NCBI GenBank assembly: GCA_021799405.1
Contig: JAJZAL010000091.1
Location: 1 to 17,882 of the forward strand
Direction: 5' to 3'
DNA from: Acidobacteriota bacterium
Lineage (GTDB): Bacteria; Acidobacteriota; Terriglobia; Terriglobales; Acidobacteriaceae
Length of the DNA: 17,882 nt
Position numbers and translations under genes: made by a program
Part shown: piece by piece, positions 1 through 7,664 of the stretch
How the letters are laid out: the number at the start of each line of letters is the position of its first letter
Numbering within the stretch: the stretch's first letter is position 1
The notes under the pieces: model-generated
The model's input: only the letters and a program-made list of their open reading frames with translations
What the model was told of the DNA's origin: nothing
Databases searched by the model: none

Positions 1-594
1 AAGGGCGAGGTGCATATTTGGAAGACGGCTCATCATCCCCGCTTCCAAACTGATCACAGAGCATCTGCAGTGGATGTCGCATTGGCAACCGCTTCGGCGC
101 CGACATATTTCCCGACACATCGTCTGGCTTCCGGCATACCGTTGGTTGACGGGGGAACCTGGGCCAACAATCCGGTCGCGATTGCGGTCGTAGAAGCAAT
201 TGGAATTCTTGGATGGCCCTCCGATGAGTTGCGGGTCTTGAGCATCGGATGCACATCGACCCCGTTGCGATTTGACTGGCGCAAGGGACACTCTTTGGGA
301 AAACTCGGATGGGCGAGCAAAATCGTCGACGTCTTCATGCTGGGCCAATCTTCGGGAGCGATGGGGATGGCGATGCACCTAGTCCCGAATCGTGAGAACA
401 TCTTTCGCGTTTCTCCGGTAGTGGGACCGCAGTTTACCCTGGACGATGTGCGACTCATACCCACATTGAAGGGGTTGGGAAGTGCGGAGGCGCGGCAATG
501 GCTTCCGAGATTACAGGCCACATTTTTCGAGCAACCGGCCGGCGAATTCGCGAGTCTAGCTGGCTCGAAACTGTCTGAATTGCAGCGGTCATAG
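1..594 (+). CDS. Patatin-like phospholipase, C-terminal part (5' end outside window)
   Basis: The frame is open to the first base of the window, so the start and the nucleophile-elbow GxSxG are missing; 197 residues are visible. The patatin signature is clear: an ALATASAPTYFP stretch (visible residues 27-38) followed by LVDGGTWANNP (48-58), where D50 of the DGG motif is the catalytic aspartate of the Ser-Asp dyad. The tail, about residues 60-197, is mixed alpha/beta with no membrane segment. Patatin-family enzymes cleave acyl chains from membrane lipids. Bacterial relatives include general lipases and CBASS effectors of the CapV type, which the DGG-xWANNP region resembles. No cyclic-nucleotide synthase is visible, so a defence role cannot be claimed. 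The GTG at position 10 is internal and is not the start. The gene converges on the VWA gene with 59 bases between them. Family call firm, role open. Confidence 0.85.
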   Translation, partial: KGEVHIWKTAHHPRFQTDHRASAVDVALATASAPTYFPTHRLASGIPLVDGGTWANNPVAIAVVEAIGILGWPSDELRVLSIGCTSTPLRFDWRKGHSLGKLGWASKIVDVFMLGQSSGAMGMAMHLVPNRENIFRVSPVVGPQFTLDDVRLIPTLKGLGSAEARQWLPRLQATFFEQPAGEFASLAGSKLSELQRS

Positions 595-653
595 CGTTGG
601 GCGTCTGCTTTTTAGCTAAACGGCATTGAAGACAACGGAAAGCACTCTGAATT

Positions 654-1874
654 TCATGCAGCCTCCATCGGAACGACCTCCCCAAAAGGAGCTCTCCGAG
701 CCTCAGTCGACGCCCAGATCACCGGATACGGCGGTGCCCCGCTCGGGAATGTGCCGCACAAATCGGTGAGGAATACCAGAGTCTGCGGGAAGACGCCTCG
801 CTCGTGAAGCCAGTCAAAGCACGAACGGAAATCCGTTCCGCCTCCGCCAACAGGCGAGAGCGACACCGGCTGCCCAGCCTCGTACATTTCCACTCTTTGA
901 ACGGCCACGTCGAAATAGAGCACGTGGACAAGCCGCGGACGCTGTCCGGCCAGGATCGACCGAACCTCGGCCTCAAAGAGTCCAAGCTGTCGGGAGTTTA
1001 CTGACCCGGAGCAGTCAACGGCAATGGCAATCTCTCCCACTCCTTCGGAGGTGATCCCAGGTAGATACAGCCCCGCCCAGACATGGCGCCGGTTCGGGCG
1101 CGTCCAGCTATAGTCCGCTGGGATTGTGTCAGACCAGGCCCGGCGCAGCAGTTCGCGCCAGTCCACTTTGGCGGCCTGGGCGGCTTCTAGAGCACGCACT
1201 GCGCCCCCCGGGAGTTTGCCGGCGACCTTCGCGACCGTCTCAGCCTGTTCGACGGCGATCTGCCATTCGCGAGCTTGCTCTGCGATCGAAGTACTGTCTC
1301 CTTCTTCCGGCGCCGGCGCATCGAGCACTTGCCCTACGCCTCCCGGAGTCGATGGAACGGAAGGTACCGCGCTACCGTCATCTTTCTGAGGAGAGTCATT
1401 ATCGGGACTCCCGGATCCGGTTCCCGGCTGGCTATCCCGCTGGCCGGAGGAACCGTCGTGTTCTTCGTCTTCTTCGATCAGGTTGTAGATCCGCTCGGCG
1501 CTCATCCCGCGGAACCGGTTGTCGATGAGAACGTCTTTGGGGAGCGTGAGACCGGCATCAAGCAGAATGGGATTGATGGCATAGTCACACGCCACATTCC
1601 ACCGGGTGTGGTCCCGATCGCCGCGACGCGTGTGGTGTTGCAGCGCCGGGTGCATGACCTCGTGAGCCAGGACGCCGGCCAGTTCTGCCGCATTCAGTGT
1701 GTCTACGAATTCGGGGTTATAGAAGAGCGACACTCCATCGGTTGCCATTGTCGCGACCGACCGTGACGCCTTGCCGCCGAGCCTGAAGAGCAGAGTGCCG
1801 AAGAAAGGATGATCGAGGAGAAGCGTAGTCCGCGCCTTCTGGATGCGGACCTCGCATGGGACCTGGTAGTTCAT
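654..1874 (-). CDS. DUF2201-type protein: N-terminal metallopeptidase-like domain plus C-terminal VWA-like domain
   Basis: A 406-aa protein with two domains. The N-terminal half carries the zinc-metallopeptidase motif HEVMH at residues 71-75 within AGVLAHEVMHPALQHH, followed by WNVACDYAIN near residues 92-101. An acidic, Gly/Ser/Pro-rich linker spans about 134-195. The C-terminal VWA-like domain has a complete metal-ion-dependent adhesion site: DCSGS at 287-291, GGGGTDF at 343-349 and D371 in FLTDLCG. This order matches the DUF2201 pair (putative metallopeptidase followed by VWA-like). I chose the start at 1874 because its ATG overlaps the stop of the upstream gene as ATGA and has GGAGG 11 bases before it. 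A longer ORF to 1946 runs inside the upstream gene and is less likely. In such operons a MoxR ATPase usually acts with a VWA partner; the peptidase activity is inferred from the motif only. Confidence 0.85.
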   Translation of the reverse strand: MNYQVPCEVRIQKARTTLLLDHPFFGTLLFRLGGKASRSVATMATDGVSLFYNPEFVDTLNAAELAGVLAHEVMHPALQHHTRRGDRDHTRWNVACDYAINPILLDAGLTLPKDVLIDNRFRGMSAERIYNLIEEDEEHDGSSGQRDSQPGTGSGSPDNDSPQKDDGSAVPSVPSTPGGVGQVLDAPAPEEGDSTSIAEQAREWQIAVEQAETVAKVAGKLPGGAVRALEAAQAAKVDWRELLRRAWSDTIPADYSWTRPNRRHVWAGLYLPGITSEGVGEIAIAVDCSGSVNSRQLGLFEAEVRSILAGQRPRLVHVLYFDVAVQRVEMYEAGQPVSLSPVGGGGTDFRSCFDWLHERGVFPQTLVFLTDLCGTFPSGAPPYPVIWASTEARRAPFGEVVPMEAA

Positions 1875-2815
1875 GATACCGGAACCTCCATGTACGCGGC
1901 CATGTGCGCAAAGATGTCGTCTGCGCTTGCGGCATTCGCCGAACATTCAATCTCCGCCTGCTGCCCGCGCGCTCGCAGTACGGCGTCCATCTTCGTCAGA
2001 ATCTCAGCTGCATCGTTCGCCGTCGCCGCGCGCAGGATCTCGTTCTTCTTGAGGTCCCGTGCGGTGAATCCGCAGAGTCGATCCCGGATTTCCCAGGCAA
2101 AGCGGTTGAGTTCCTCATCCTGATTCACGTTGAGGCGAGGCAGCAACTCGACGAGTTCGCAGATATTGGTCACCAGCGAAGCATGGAAGCGCGACTCGGG
2201 TTCATTAAGGCGCTCCACCATATGCGCAACGACGCCCTTCAGCCGTGTCCACAGGTCTTCAGTCCCTTTCTGCAGCGACTGCCGGACGTTCTCATCGATC
2301 TCGCGCGCGACCCGCGCCTGTTCTTCTTCTGAGAGCGTCACCCGGAAGTCGTTGCCGCTCGGGATGGGAAGGACTTCGAGTTTGACTCCGAACTTGTTCC
2401 TGAGCTTCTCGGTCGACGGATAATCTTCTTCCCGGAATAGCCCGTTGAGCTCCGGCCGAACCTGCTCGATGTAGCTGGGGTAGACGGCCAGGAACTCCTC
2501 CACCTGATGCGCGAAGGACTGCTCAAACTCGCGCATCTTCGTGGTCAGCTCGAAGTAGAAGTGGGCTGGCAACAGGCGATAGCCCTCGTCGGACCAGGGC
2601 AGCGTGATTTTGTAGAAGTACAGACGAATCTGCCCGGATAGAGTTCGCAGCGATTCCAGCCGCTCCGCCTCACGCAGCAGTTGCTTGTTGTAGCGGCCGG
2701 CGCCGGCATAGGCCCCGTGCTGCTCGGCAACCTCCCGGCTGACCTTGCGGTCGTGTTTGATGGCAGTCCAGATGCTGATATGGACCGCGGCCAGCATGGC
2801 GCGTTCGGTGATCAT
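1871..2815 (-). CDS. DUF3150-like helical protein between MoxR ATPase and VWA metallopeptidase
   Basis: A 314-aa soluble protein with no signal peptide or membrane segment. It appears mostly helical and is rich in Glu, Arg and Leu, with coiled-coil-like stretches near residues 87-120 and 160-290. The pattern TLPWSDEGYRLLPAHFYFE (71-89), FLAVYPSYIE (108-117), LFREEDYPS (126-134) and LEVLPIPSG (146-154) resembles, from memory, DUF3150 proteins found beside CobS/MoxR-like ATPases in phages and plasmids; I could not verify that assignment. Its ATG overlaps the stop of the MoxR gene as ATGA (2812-2815), and its own stop overlaps the VWA gene start in the same way, so translation of the three is probably coupled. 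A plausible role is adaptor or substrate binder for the ATPase-VWA pair, inferred from position alone. Confidence 0.75.
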   Translation of the reverse strand: MITERAMLAAVHISIWTAIKHDRKVSREVAEQHGAYAGAGRYNKQLLREAERLESLRTLSGQIRLYFYKITLPWSDEGYRLLPAHFYFELTTKMREFEQSFAHQVEEFLAVYPSYIEQVRPELNGLFREEDYPSTEKLRNKFGVKLEVLPIPSGNDFRVTLSEEEQARVAREIDENVRQSLQKGTEDLWTRLKGVVAHMVERLNEPESRFHASLVTNICELVELLPRLNVNQDEELNRFAWEIRDRLCGFTARDLKKNEILRAATANDAAEILTKMDAVLRARGQQAEIECSANAASADDIFAHMAAYMEVPVS

Positions 2816-3822
2816 TGCAAAACCTCCACATGGTCTACGCCGAAGCGGATGAACTCCGGCGTGTGGGTAATGGCCCGATCGCGGGCGGCGGCGTCGCGCA
2901 TGGCGAGCACTCGCATCTCGGTCGGCATCCGGTCGAGGTACCGGATTCCCTTGGGAATCGAATGGTCGGTCAGCGCGCGCCCGAGAGCCGTGGCGATGGC
3001 AATTCGTGCCGACGGCTCATCGGGAAGAGGGGCAGAGTCGGGATTGAGCAGGATCTCGTCGATTGAGGGCAACTGCCGGAAGAGACGCAGGAAGGCGACC
3101 AGCTCCGTCGTCGCCGCCTCTCCAATGGTTCCTTCGAGCAGTTGAGCTTCGATCTCGGTGGCGCCGGAAAAGAAGCCGCTCTGCTGGCGGCGGGCAAAGC
3201 CGCTCATGACATTTGACGCCATCTCCCAGGAACGCGGCGTGGGCCAAGCATTCACGTCGGATGTCGCATCGGGATCGTGGAGGAGTGCCGGCTTGAAGCG
3301 CAGAAAGGCGATGATCTCCGGACGAATCCCGGCCTTCACCGCCCACTTGCACCAGTCCATGAAGTCAGGCTCAAGATCGAGATGAACGAAGCGATTCCGC
3401 AGCGGCCGCGGCATCGAGAAATGGACACCGCGCTCCGATGCCGGATTGCCAGCCGCGATCACCACCCACCCGTCCGGAAGCCGGTACTCGCCCAGCCGGC
3501 GATCAAGCACGAGCTGGTAGCAGCCGGCCTGGGTCATCTGTGGCGCCGAGGTCAGCTCGTCCAGAAACAGAATGCCTTCGCCATCGATCGGCAGGAATTT
3601 CGGCGGCACCCATTCCGCGCGATCTGCGGAAATCTTCGGCAGGCCGCGCAGATCGACGGGATCGAGTTGCACGGCTCGGATATCGAGGAATTCGCATTTC
3701 CGGTCGGCTGCGACCTGGGCGACAATCTGCGACTTGCCGACGCCGCACGCGCCCCAAATGTGCAGGGGCACAAGTTCGCTGATCAGCGCATGAAGCGCCT
3801 CGTAGAGTTCTGAAGGTTTCAT
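2812..3822 (-). CDS. MoxR-family AAA+ ATPase
   Basis: A 336-aa AAA+ ATPase. Walker A is GACGVGKS at residues 24-31, Walker B is ILFLDE at 84-89, and sensor 1 is the Asn in VIAAGNPAS (N126). It is followed by arginines in MPRPLRNRFVHLDLE that fit the MoxR/CobS arginine-finger region. The helical lid follows, with the typical WPTPRSWEMAS box near residues 195-207. MoxR ATPases use ATP hydrolysis to remodel or insert metal into partner proteins, and they commonly work with VWA proteins; here the VWA partner is the third gene of the operon. The ATG at 3822 has AGGA about 11 bases upstream and is the first gene of the transcript. The target is unknown. It could be CobS-like, but no cobalamin genes are nearby. 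Confidence 0.92.
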   Translation of the reverse strand: MKPSELYEALHALISELVPLHIWGACGVGKSQIVAQVAADRKCEFLDIRAVQLDPVDLRGLPKISADRAEWVPPKFLPIDGEGILFLDELTSAPQMTQAGCYQLVLDRRLGEYRLPDGWVVIAAGNPASERGVHFSMPRPLRNRFVHLDLEPDFMDWCKWAVKAGIRPEIIAFLRFKPALLHDPDATSDVNAWPTPRSWEMASNVMSGFARRQQSGFFSGATEIEAQLLEGTIGEAATTELVAFLRLFRQLPSIDEILLNPDSAPLPDEPSARIAIATALGRALTDHSIPKGIRYLDRMPTEMRVLAMRDAAARDRAITHTPEFIRFGVDHVEVLQ

Positions 3823-3883
3823 GGAATTTGGGTCCTTTTCAAGCAGGGATCCCGTCAGAACTGCGATGCGAGATTCCCGTCAA

Positions 3884-3911
3884 GCGGGCCACCCCTGGGA
3901 GAGTGGTCCGC
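3884..3911. promoter_or_regulatory. Inverted repeat (9-bp arms, 10-base loop) upstream of the MoxR operon
   Basis: GCGGGCCAC at 3884-3892 pairs with GTGGTCCGC at 3903-3911, eight Watson-Crick pairs plus one G-T, around a 10-base centre. No T-run follows on either strand, so it does not look like an intrinsic terminator. It lies about 60-90 bases upstream of the MoxR start, where an operator or 5'-leader hairpin would be expected. Function is inferred only from position and symmetry. Confidence 0.35.
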
Positions 3912-3955
3912 GCTATGTGTCACGAATCAGATCTGGGAAGGATTAGCCGTATTGT

Positions 3956-4123
3956 ATGGAAACACAAGACAAGCTAGTCGATGTGACCCCACCTACAGCC
4001 GCCACCGCAAAGGACATGGACGCAGAACTCGTCTCGATGAGGTATCGCTTTCTGAAATCAACAGAAGCCTCGCCCTGGACGTGGCTGCTGTCGAGACCGT
4101 TCGAGCAAGGCTGCAAGAAATGA
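3956..4123 (+). CDS. Possible small hypothetical protein, 55 aa
   Basis: ATG to TGA gives 55 residues, beginning METQDKLVDVTPPTAATAKD and ending RPFEQGCKK. The composition looks protein-like, with a charged, probably helical N-terminal half and an SPWTWLLSRPF segment near residues 39-49. A GGAAGGA sequence lies about 15 bases before the ATG, further than ideal. I do not recognise a family. A +1 shift near 4117-4120 would join it to a frame ending at 4226 that encodes a hydrophobic segment (CVASVAASFALLLHALA), so it may be the front of a broken small membrane protein. Chance ORF is a real alternative. Confidence 0.3.
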   Translation: METQDKLVDVTPPTAATAKDMDAELVSMRYRFLKSTEASPWTWLLSRPFEQGCKK

Positions 4124-4349
4124 TCCGTTTACTTCCGGAATCTTGTGCGTCGCCAGCGTCGCTGCTTCATTCGCACTCTTGCTACACGCCCTTGCTGACC
4201 GGTCTGGTTGGGGATCGCAGATGTAATCTAACCTCCCTTATAGCCTTGCGGTCTTCTTTTCATACCTTGCGCTCTGTATCGTCACCTGAATCTGCTCCAG
4301 CAGTCTGAAATCGAAGCCACGGCCCCGTCTATGCTATTTTAAGGAAAGC

Positions 4350-4721
4350 ATGAAGGTGGTACGCCAATTCGGCATTGTATTGCTGGTGCTGGTATTGGGC
4401 CTGACTCCAGCAATGGCCTGTCTGGTTCCCGGCGCTGCGATGACCGCTGGAGAGCGCGCTTGCTGCCGGACGATGAGTACCGAGTGCGGGCAGCCGAACA
4501 TGCCTGCATCGCACTCATGCTGCCGGGGAAGTCTCCCTGTTCTAGGGGAGAAAGCCGTCGATGCAAGGGCCGGTACAGTTCACCTGTTCGCTGTTGCTAC
4601 AATCCCGCTGGCCGCGTGGGACATGACGGCTCCGGTTTTTCCTGCCGCGGGCCGACTTGATTACGCTGATTCCTCTCTTCTCGGTTCCCCGCCTACCTCG
4701 GTTTCAGTTCTCAGAATCTAG
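4350..4721 (+). CDS. Small exported Cys/Met-rich hypothetical protein at head of Cu/Ag efflux block
   Basis: A 123-aa protein with a clear signal peptide: K2 and R5, then a hydrophobic core at residues 8-19, ending LTPAMAC. Cleavage before C24 is plausible, though the lipobox is imperfect (AMAC), so it is either a periplasmic protein or a lipoprotein. The mature N-terminus clusters Cys 24, 38, 39, 46, 57 and 58 with Met 31, 42 and 51 and H56, a set of soft-metal ligands. The C-terminal half lacks Cys and has a weakly hydrophobic stretch near 77-95. AAGGAAA directly precedes the start. It sits 97 bases before the CusC-like gene, where some systems place a metallochaperone such as CusF, but it has no CusF fold signature that I can see. 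Family not recognised; a periplasmic copper or silver binder is inferred. Confidence 0.7.
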   Translation: MKVVRQFGIVLLVLVLGLTPAMACLVPGAAMTAGERACCRTMSTECGQPNMPASHSCCRGSLPVLGEKAVDARAGTVHLFAVATIPLAAWDMTAPVFPAAGRLDYADSSLLGSPPTSVSVLRI

Positions 4722-4818
4722 ACCGCTCCTTCTCGCATTCAGTCTTTGCCGAGCGCCCTGTCGTGTCTGCGCTATCCGCAAAGTTCCATGAACTGCATTC
4801 TGAGAATGGAGCCTCCGT

Positions 4819-6081
4819 ATGTCTGCAGCCTCTTCGGTTGCGGTCGCGGTTCTACTGGCCACTGCACTCGCTGCCTTCGGCCAGGCATCTGCGCCGACCG
4901 CGCCCACCCCGTTGTCTCAGCTTCTGACCGAAGCTGAGGGAAATAACTCACAGATTGCCGCTGCTCGCGATGCATGGCAGGCGGCGAAGCAGGTGCCACG
5001 CCAGGTGAGCACTCTGCCCGATCCGACTTTCACCTATCAGAACTTCAGTGTGGGCAGCCCAAAGCCATTCGCCGGTTACACCACCAGCAACTTTGCCTAT
5101 ATCGGTATCGGAGCGTCTCAGGAATTTCCCTATCCGGGAAAGCTGAGACTGCGTGGCGAGGCGGCCGAACGCGAGGCGGATGTCAAAGATACGACCATTC
5201 AAGCCACCGCGGCGAGCGTTGCCGACGCCGTCAAAGTGGATTACCTCCATCTCGCCTACCTGCAGCAGGTGCTCAAGATTCTTGGCGAGAACGAGCACGT
5301 TCTCGATCAGCTCATCCAGGATGCGACCGCACACTATGAGGTCGGTCAGGGATCCCAGGCCGATGTACTGCAGGCCCAGGTGGAGCGCACGAAGATCGTC
5401 CGCGAAATCACCGCGGCCAAAGAGCAACTCGGAGATACCGAAGCCGATCTGAAAGCCCTGCTGCATCGGGATCAGGATTCTCCGGACATCGTGGCTGAAG
5501 CCCTCCGAGAGAATCCTCTACAGGACACTTCAGATCAGCTCTTGGAAATGGTGCGGAAACGGAATCCGCAGATTCAGGTGGACGCCAGCTCAGTGCGCGC
5601 CGAGAACGCGGCGCTGGCTTCGGCGAAGCAGGACAGCAAGCCGGACTTCGGTCTCTCCTACATGTGGCAGCAGAATGACCGCAAATACCCCGACTACTAC
5701 ATGTTCACTTTTAACCTTCGATTGCCGCGCCGGGCCCGCGTCCGCGCTGAGGTCCAGGAAGCCGCCGAGAAACTGACTCTGTCGCGGGAAACTCTGGACG
5801 CTCATTTGCAGGAGCAGCTCGCTCAGGTCAAGCGAGGATACGTCGAGGTGAAGAGCGACGAGGAATTGCTCACGGAATACCAACAGGGCCTGATTCCTCA
5901 ATCCGATGCCGCCTATCGTTCCACTCTGAACTCGTATGCGAGCAATCGTGACGTCATGACACACGTACTCCTCCATTTCGTGAACGTGCTGAACATGAAG
6001 CTCGACGAAGCCAAGGTGCTGGCCGATCACGAGACAATACTGGCTCATCTGGAAACCCTGACAGGAGCGACACTGCGATGA
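4819..6081 (+). CDS. TolC-family outer membrane efflux protein, CusC/CzcC-like
   Basis: A 420-aa protein of the outer membrane efflux family. It has a hydrophobic N-terminal export signal (about residues 5-24, with no positive charge in front, which is unusual) followed by LSQLLTEAEGNNSQIAAARDAWQ, the typical first helix. Two OEP repeats follow, with LPDPTFTYQNFSVG and ASQEFPYPGKLRLRGEAAERE (roughly residues 68-118) as family landmarks. The second repeat contains FNLRLPRRARVRAEVQEA around 303-320. There is no N-terminal Cys for lipidation, unlike E. coli CusC. In-frame upstream codons hit a stop at 4801, and GGAG lies 7 bases before the ATG, which fixes the start. The stop overlaps the next start as ATGA. 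It should form the trimeric outer-membrane channel for the CusBA-like pump. Confidence 0.93.
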   Translation: MSAASSVAVAVLLATALAAFGQASAPTAPTPLSQLLTEAEGNNSQIAAARDAWQAAKQVPRQVSTLPDPTFTYQNFSVGSPKPFAGYTTSNFAYIGIGASQEFPYPGKLRLRGEAAEREADVKDTTIQATAASVADAVKVDYLHLAYLQQVLKILGENEHVLDQLIQDATAHYEVGQGSQADVLQAQVERTKIVREITAAKEQLGDTEADLKALLHRDQDSPDIVAEALRENPLQDTSDQLLEMVRKRNPQIQVDASSVRAENAALASAKQDSKPDFGLSYMWQQNDRKYPDYYMFTFNLRLPRRARVRAEVQEAAEKLTLSRETLDAHLQEQLAQVKRGYVEVKSDEELLTEYQQGLIPQSDAAYRSTLNSYASNRDVMTHVLLHFVNVLNMKLDEAKVLADHETILAHLETLTGATLR

Positions 6082-7664
6082 ACAAATATGTTTTAAGAAC
6101 TTCTTTGGTATGGCTCGCTCTGATTGCAGTTGTCGCAACAGTATGGTTTTACCGCAATCAGCGAGGAAAGTCGTCGAACTTCGCACAGGAGCCATCATCC
6201 AGCGGAGTGCAGCCGGCAGCGGTCGGGCCGGCAGCAGGCGCCAATGAACCGGCGTCGTCCACAACGCCAGTGGTTAATACGGAAGCGCCGATGACGCCCG
6301 TACAACTCTCCCCGCAGCGTATGCAAAGCATCGGGGTAACCACAGGCACTGTGGAGTACAAGCAGGTCAGCGATGATGTTCGCGCAACGGGTACGGTGGA
6401 CATCGATGAGCAACTGCTCTCGTACGTCCAGGTGAGATTTCCCGGATACATCCGGAAAGTATTCGTGAACGCCACGTATCTCTACGTTCGCAAGGGCGAG
6501 CCGCTCTTCACCGTCTACAGCCCCGACCTGGTCGCCACGGAGCAGGAGTACCTTCTCGCAAGACGGGACCAGAAGGTGTTGGGGGCGAGCACTGTCGATG
6601 GGGTTGCATCTGGCGCAGCAACGCTTTCATCGGCGGCGGAACAACGGCTCGCGCAGTGGGAAGTTCCGCCGAGCGAGCTCGAGAAGCTCCGCAGCACCGG
6701 AAAGCCCATTACCGATCTCACCATTAACTCCCCAGTTTCAGGTTACGTGACGGAATACAACGCGCTGCCCAATATGTACGTCGAGCCCTCGACTCGTCTC
6801 TATACCGTTGCCGATTTATCCCGGGTGTGGGTGTATGTGCAGGTGTTTCAGGATGACGTGGGCCGCCTGAGGCCCGGGGACCCGGTTGATATTACCGTCG
6901 ATTCTTATCCCGGCAGAACCTTCTACGGCCGGATCGATCAGATTCTGCCCCAGGTCGATCTGACGACGCGCACCGTGCGCGTCCGGCTGGTCATTCAAAA
7001 TCCCGGACTGAAGCTCAAGCCCGGCATGTATGTGAACTGCGATCTGAAATCACCCCTCGGACGACAGCTGGTCATCCCGGCCTCGGCTGTGTTTGAGACC
7101 GGGACAAGTCAGATGGCCTTCCTCTACGAGGGCAACGGCATGATCCAGCCGAAGGAGATTGTCGCCGGTCCGCAAACCGGCGACGAAGTGATTGTTCTCA
7201 AGGGGCTGAAGCCGCACCAGAAGATCGTCACCTCGGCCAATTTCCTTATTGACTCGGAGAGTCAGCTCCAGGCCGCCGCCGGGTCCTTCATGCCTCCCCC
7301 GCCTGGGGCGGGCCCAAACTCTTCTTCTCCAGGCGCAGCCGCGCAGGGAACCATCGACTTCACCACCGATCCGAATCCACCGAGAAAAGGCCAGAACATC
7401 TTCCGCGTGCGGCTGACAGACAACAAGGGCGTCCCTGTTGTTGGGGCGCAGGTTTCGGTGCGCTTCTATATGGCGGCCATGCCGGCCATGGGAATGGCGG
7501 CGATGAATACCAGCGCGACATTGACGGACAAGGGCAACGGACTCTATGAAGGCGCCGGCTCTCTTGGTTCAGGCGGCACCTGGCAGGTCACCATCGTGGC
7601 GCAGAAGAATAGCCAAACGATCGCCAGCAAGCAGCTCAGCGTGACCGTAACGGGAGGCATGTGA
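6078..7664 (+). CDS. Periplasmic adaptor (membrane fusion) protein, CusB-like, with C-terminal FixH-like domain
   Basis: A 528-aa RND adaptor. A single N-terminal hydrophobic segment (about residues 8-24) anchors or exports it. A low-complexity linker follows to about residue 73, then PVQLSPQRMQSIGVTTGTV, the usual start of the CusB core. The lipoyl/barrel-sandwich halves carry VRFPGYIRKVFVNATYLYVRKGEPLFTVYSPDL and TINSPVSGYVTEYNALPNMYVEPS; the beta-barrel includes LSRVWVYVQVFQDDVGRLRPGD. The extra C-terminal part, about 430-528, looks like a FixH/YtkA-type beta-sandwich and contains MAAMPAMGMAAM (465-476), five Met in twelve residues. The N-terminal YHS-like heavy-metal-binding domain of many CusB proteins is absent. 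It overlaps the CusC-like gene by 4 bases. It would link pump and channel and hand metal to CusA. Confidence 0.93.
   Translation: MNKYVLRTSLVWLALIAVVATVWFYRNQRGKSSNFAQEPSSSGVQPAAVGPAAGANEPASSTTPVVNTEAPMTPVQLSPQRMQSIGVTTGTVEYKQVSDDVRATGTVDIDEQLLSYVQVRFPGYIRKVFVNATYLYVRKGEPLFTVYSPDLVATEQEYLLARRDQKVLGASTVDGVASGAATLSSAAEQRLAQWEVPPSELEKLRSTGKPITDLTINSPVSGYVTEYNALPNMYVEPSTRLYTVADLSRVWVYVQVFQDDVGRLRPGDPVDITVDSYPGRTFYGRIDQILPQVDLTTRTVRVRLVIQNPGLKLKPGMYVNCDLKSPLGRQLVIPASAVFETGTSQMAFLYEGNGMIQPKEIVAGPQTGDEVIVLKGLKPHQKIVTSANFLIDSESQLQAAAGSFMPPPPGAGPNSSSPGAAAQGTIDFTTDPNPPRKGQNIFRVRLTDNKGVPVVGAQVSVRFYMAAMPAMGMAAMNTSATLTDKGNGLYEGAGSLGSGGTWQVTIVAQKNSQTIASKQLSVTVTGGM

Larger units (their letters stand above)
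3823..4349. other. Divergent intergenic region, mostly non-coding
   Basis: This 527-base stretch separates the minus-strand MoxR operon from the plus-strand metal block, so promoters for both should lie here. It holds a near-perfect dyad at 3884-3911 and a doubtful small ORF at 3956-4123, listed separately. Just before the 4350 gene there is an AT-rich TATGCTATTTTAAGG stretch (4330-4344) that could contain a -10 element, but I see no convincing -35. A frame read from 3952 to 4308 has unlikely composition (many Arg, Ser and His residues) and is probably a shadow. No tRNA, recognisable riboswitch or IS end was found. Confidence 0.6.

Noticed and set aside
455..685. 76-codon minus-strand frame between the patatin and VWA genes.
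   Set aside because: Overlaps the patatin coding end and the VWA gene end, with low-quality composition; a shadow frame.
2812..3822. Cobalamin cobaltochelatase (CobS/CobT) assignment for the MoxR/VWA pair.
   Set aside because: No cobalamin genes nearby, and the VWA protein has an HExxH peptidase domain that CobT lacks.
3952..4308. 118-codon plus-strand frame as a gene.
   Set aside because: Starts with TTG, has an odd Arg/Ser/His-rich composition without domains, and overlaps a more protein-like short frame.
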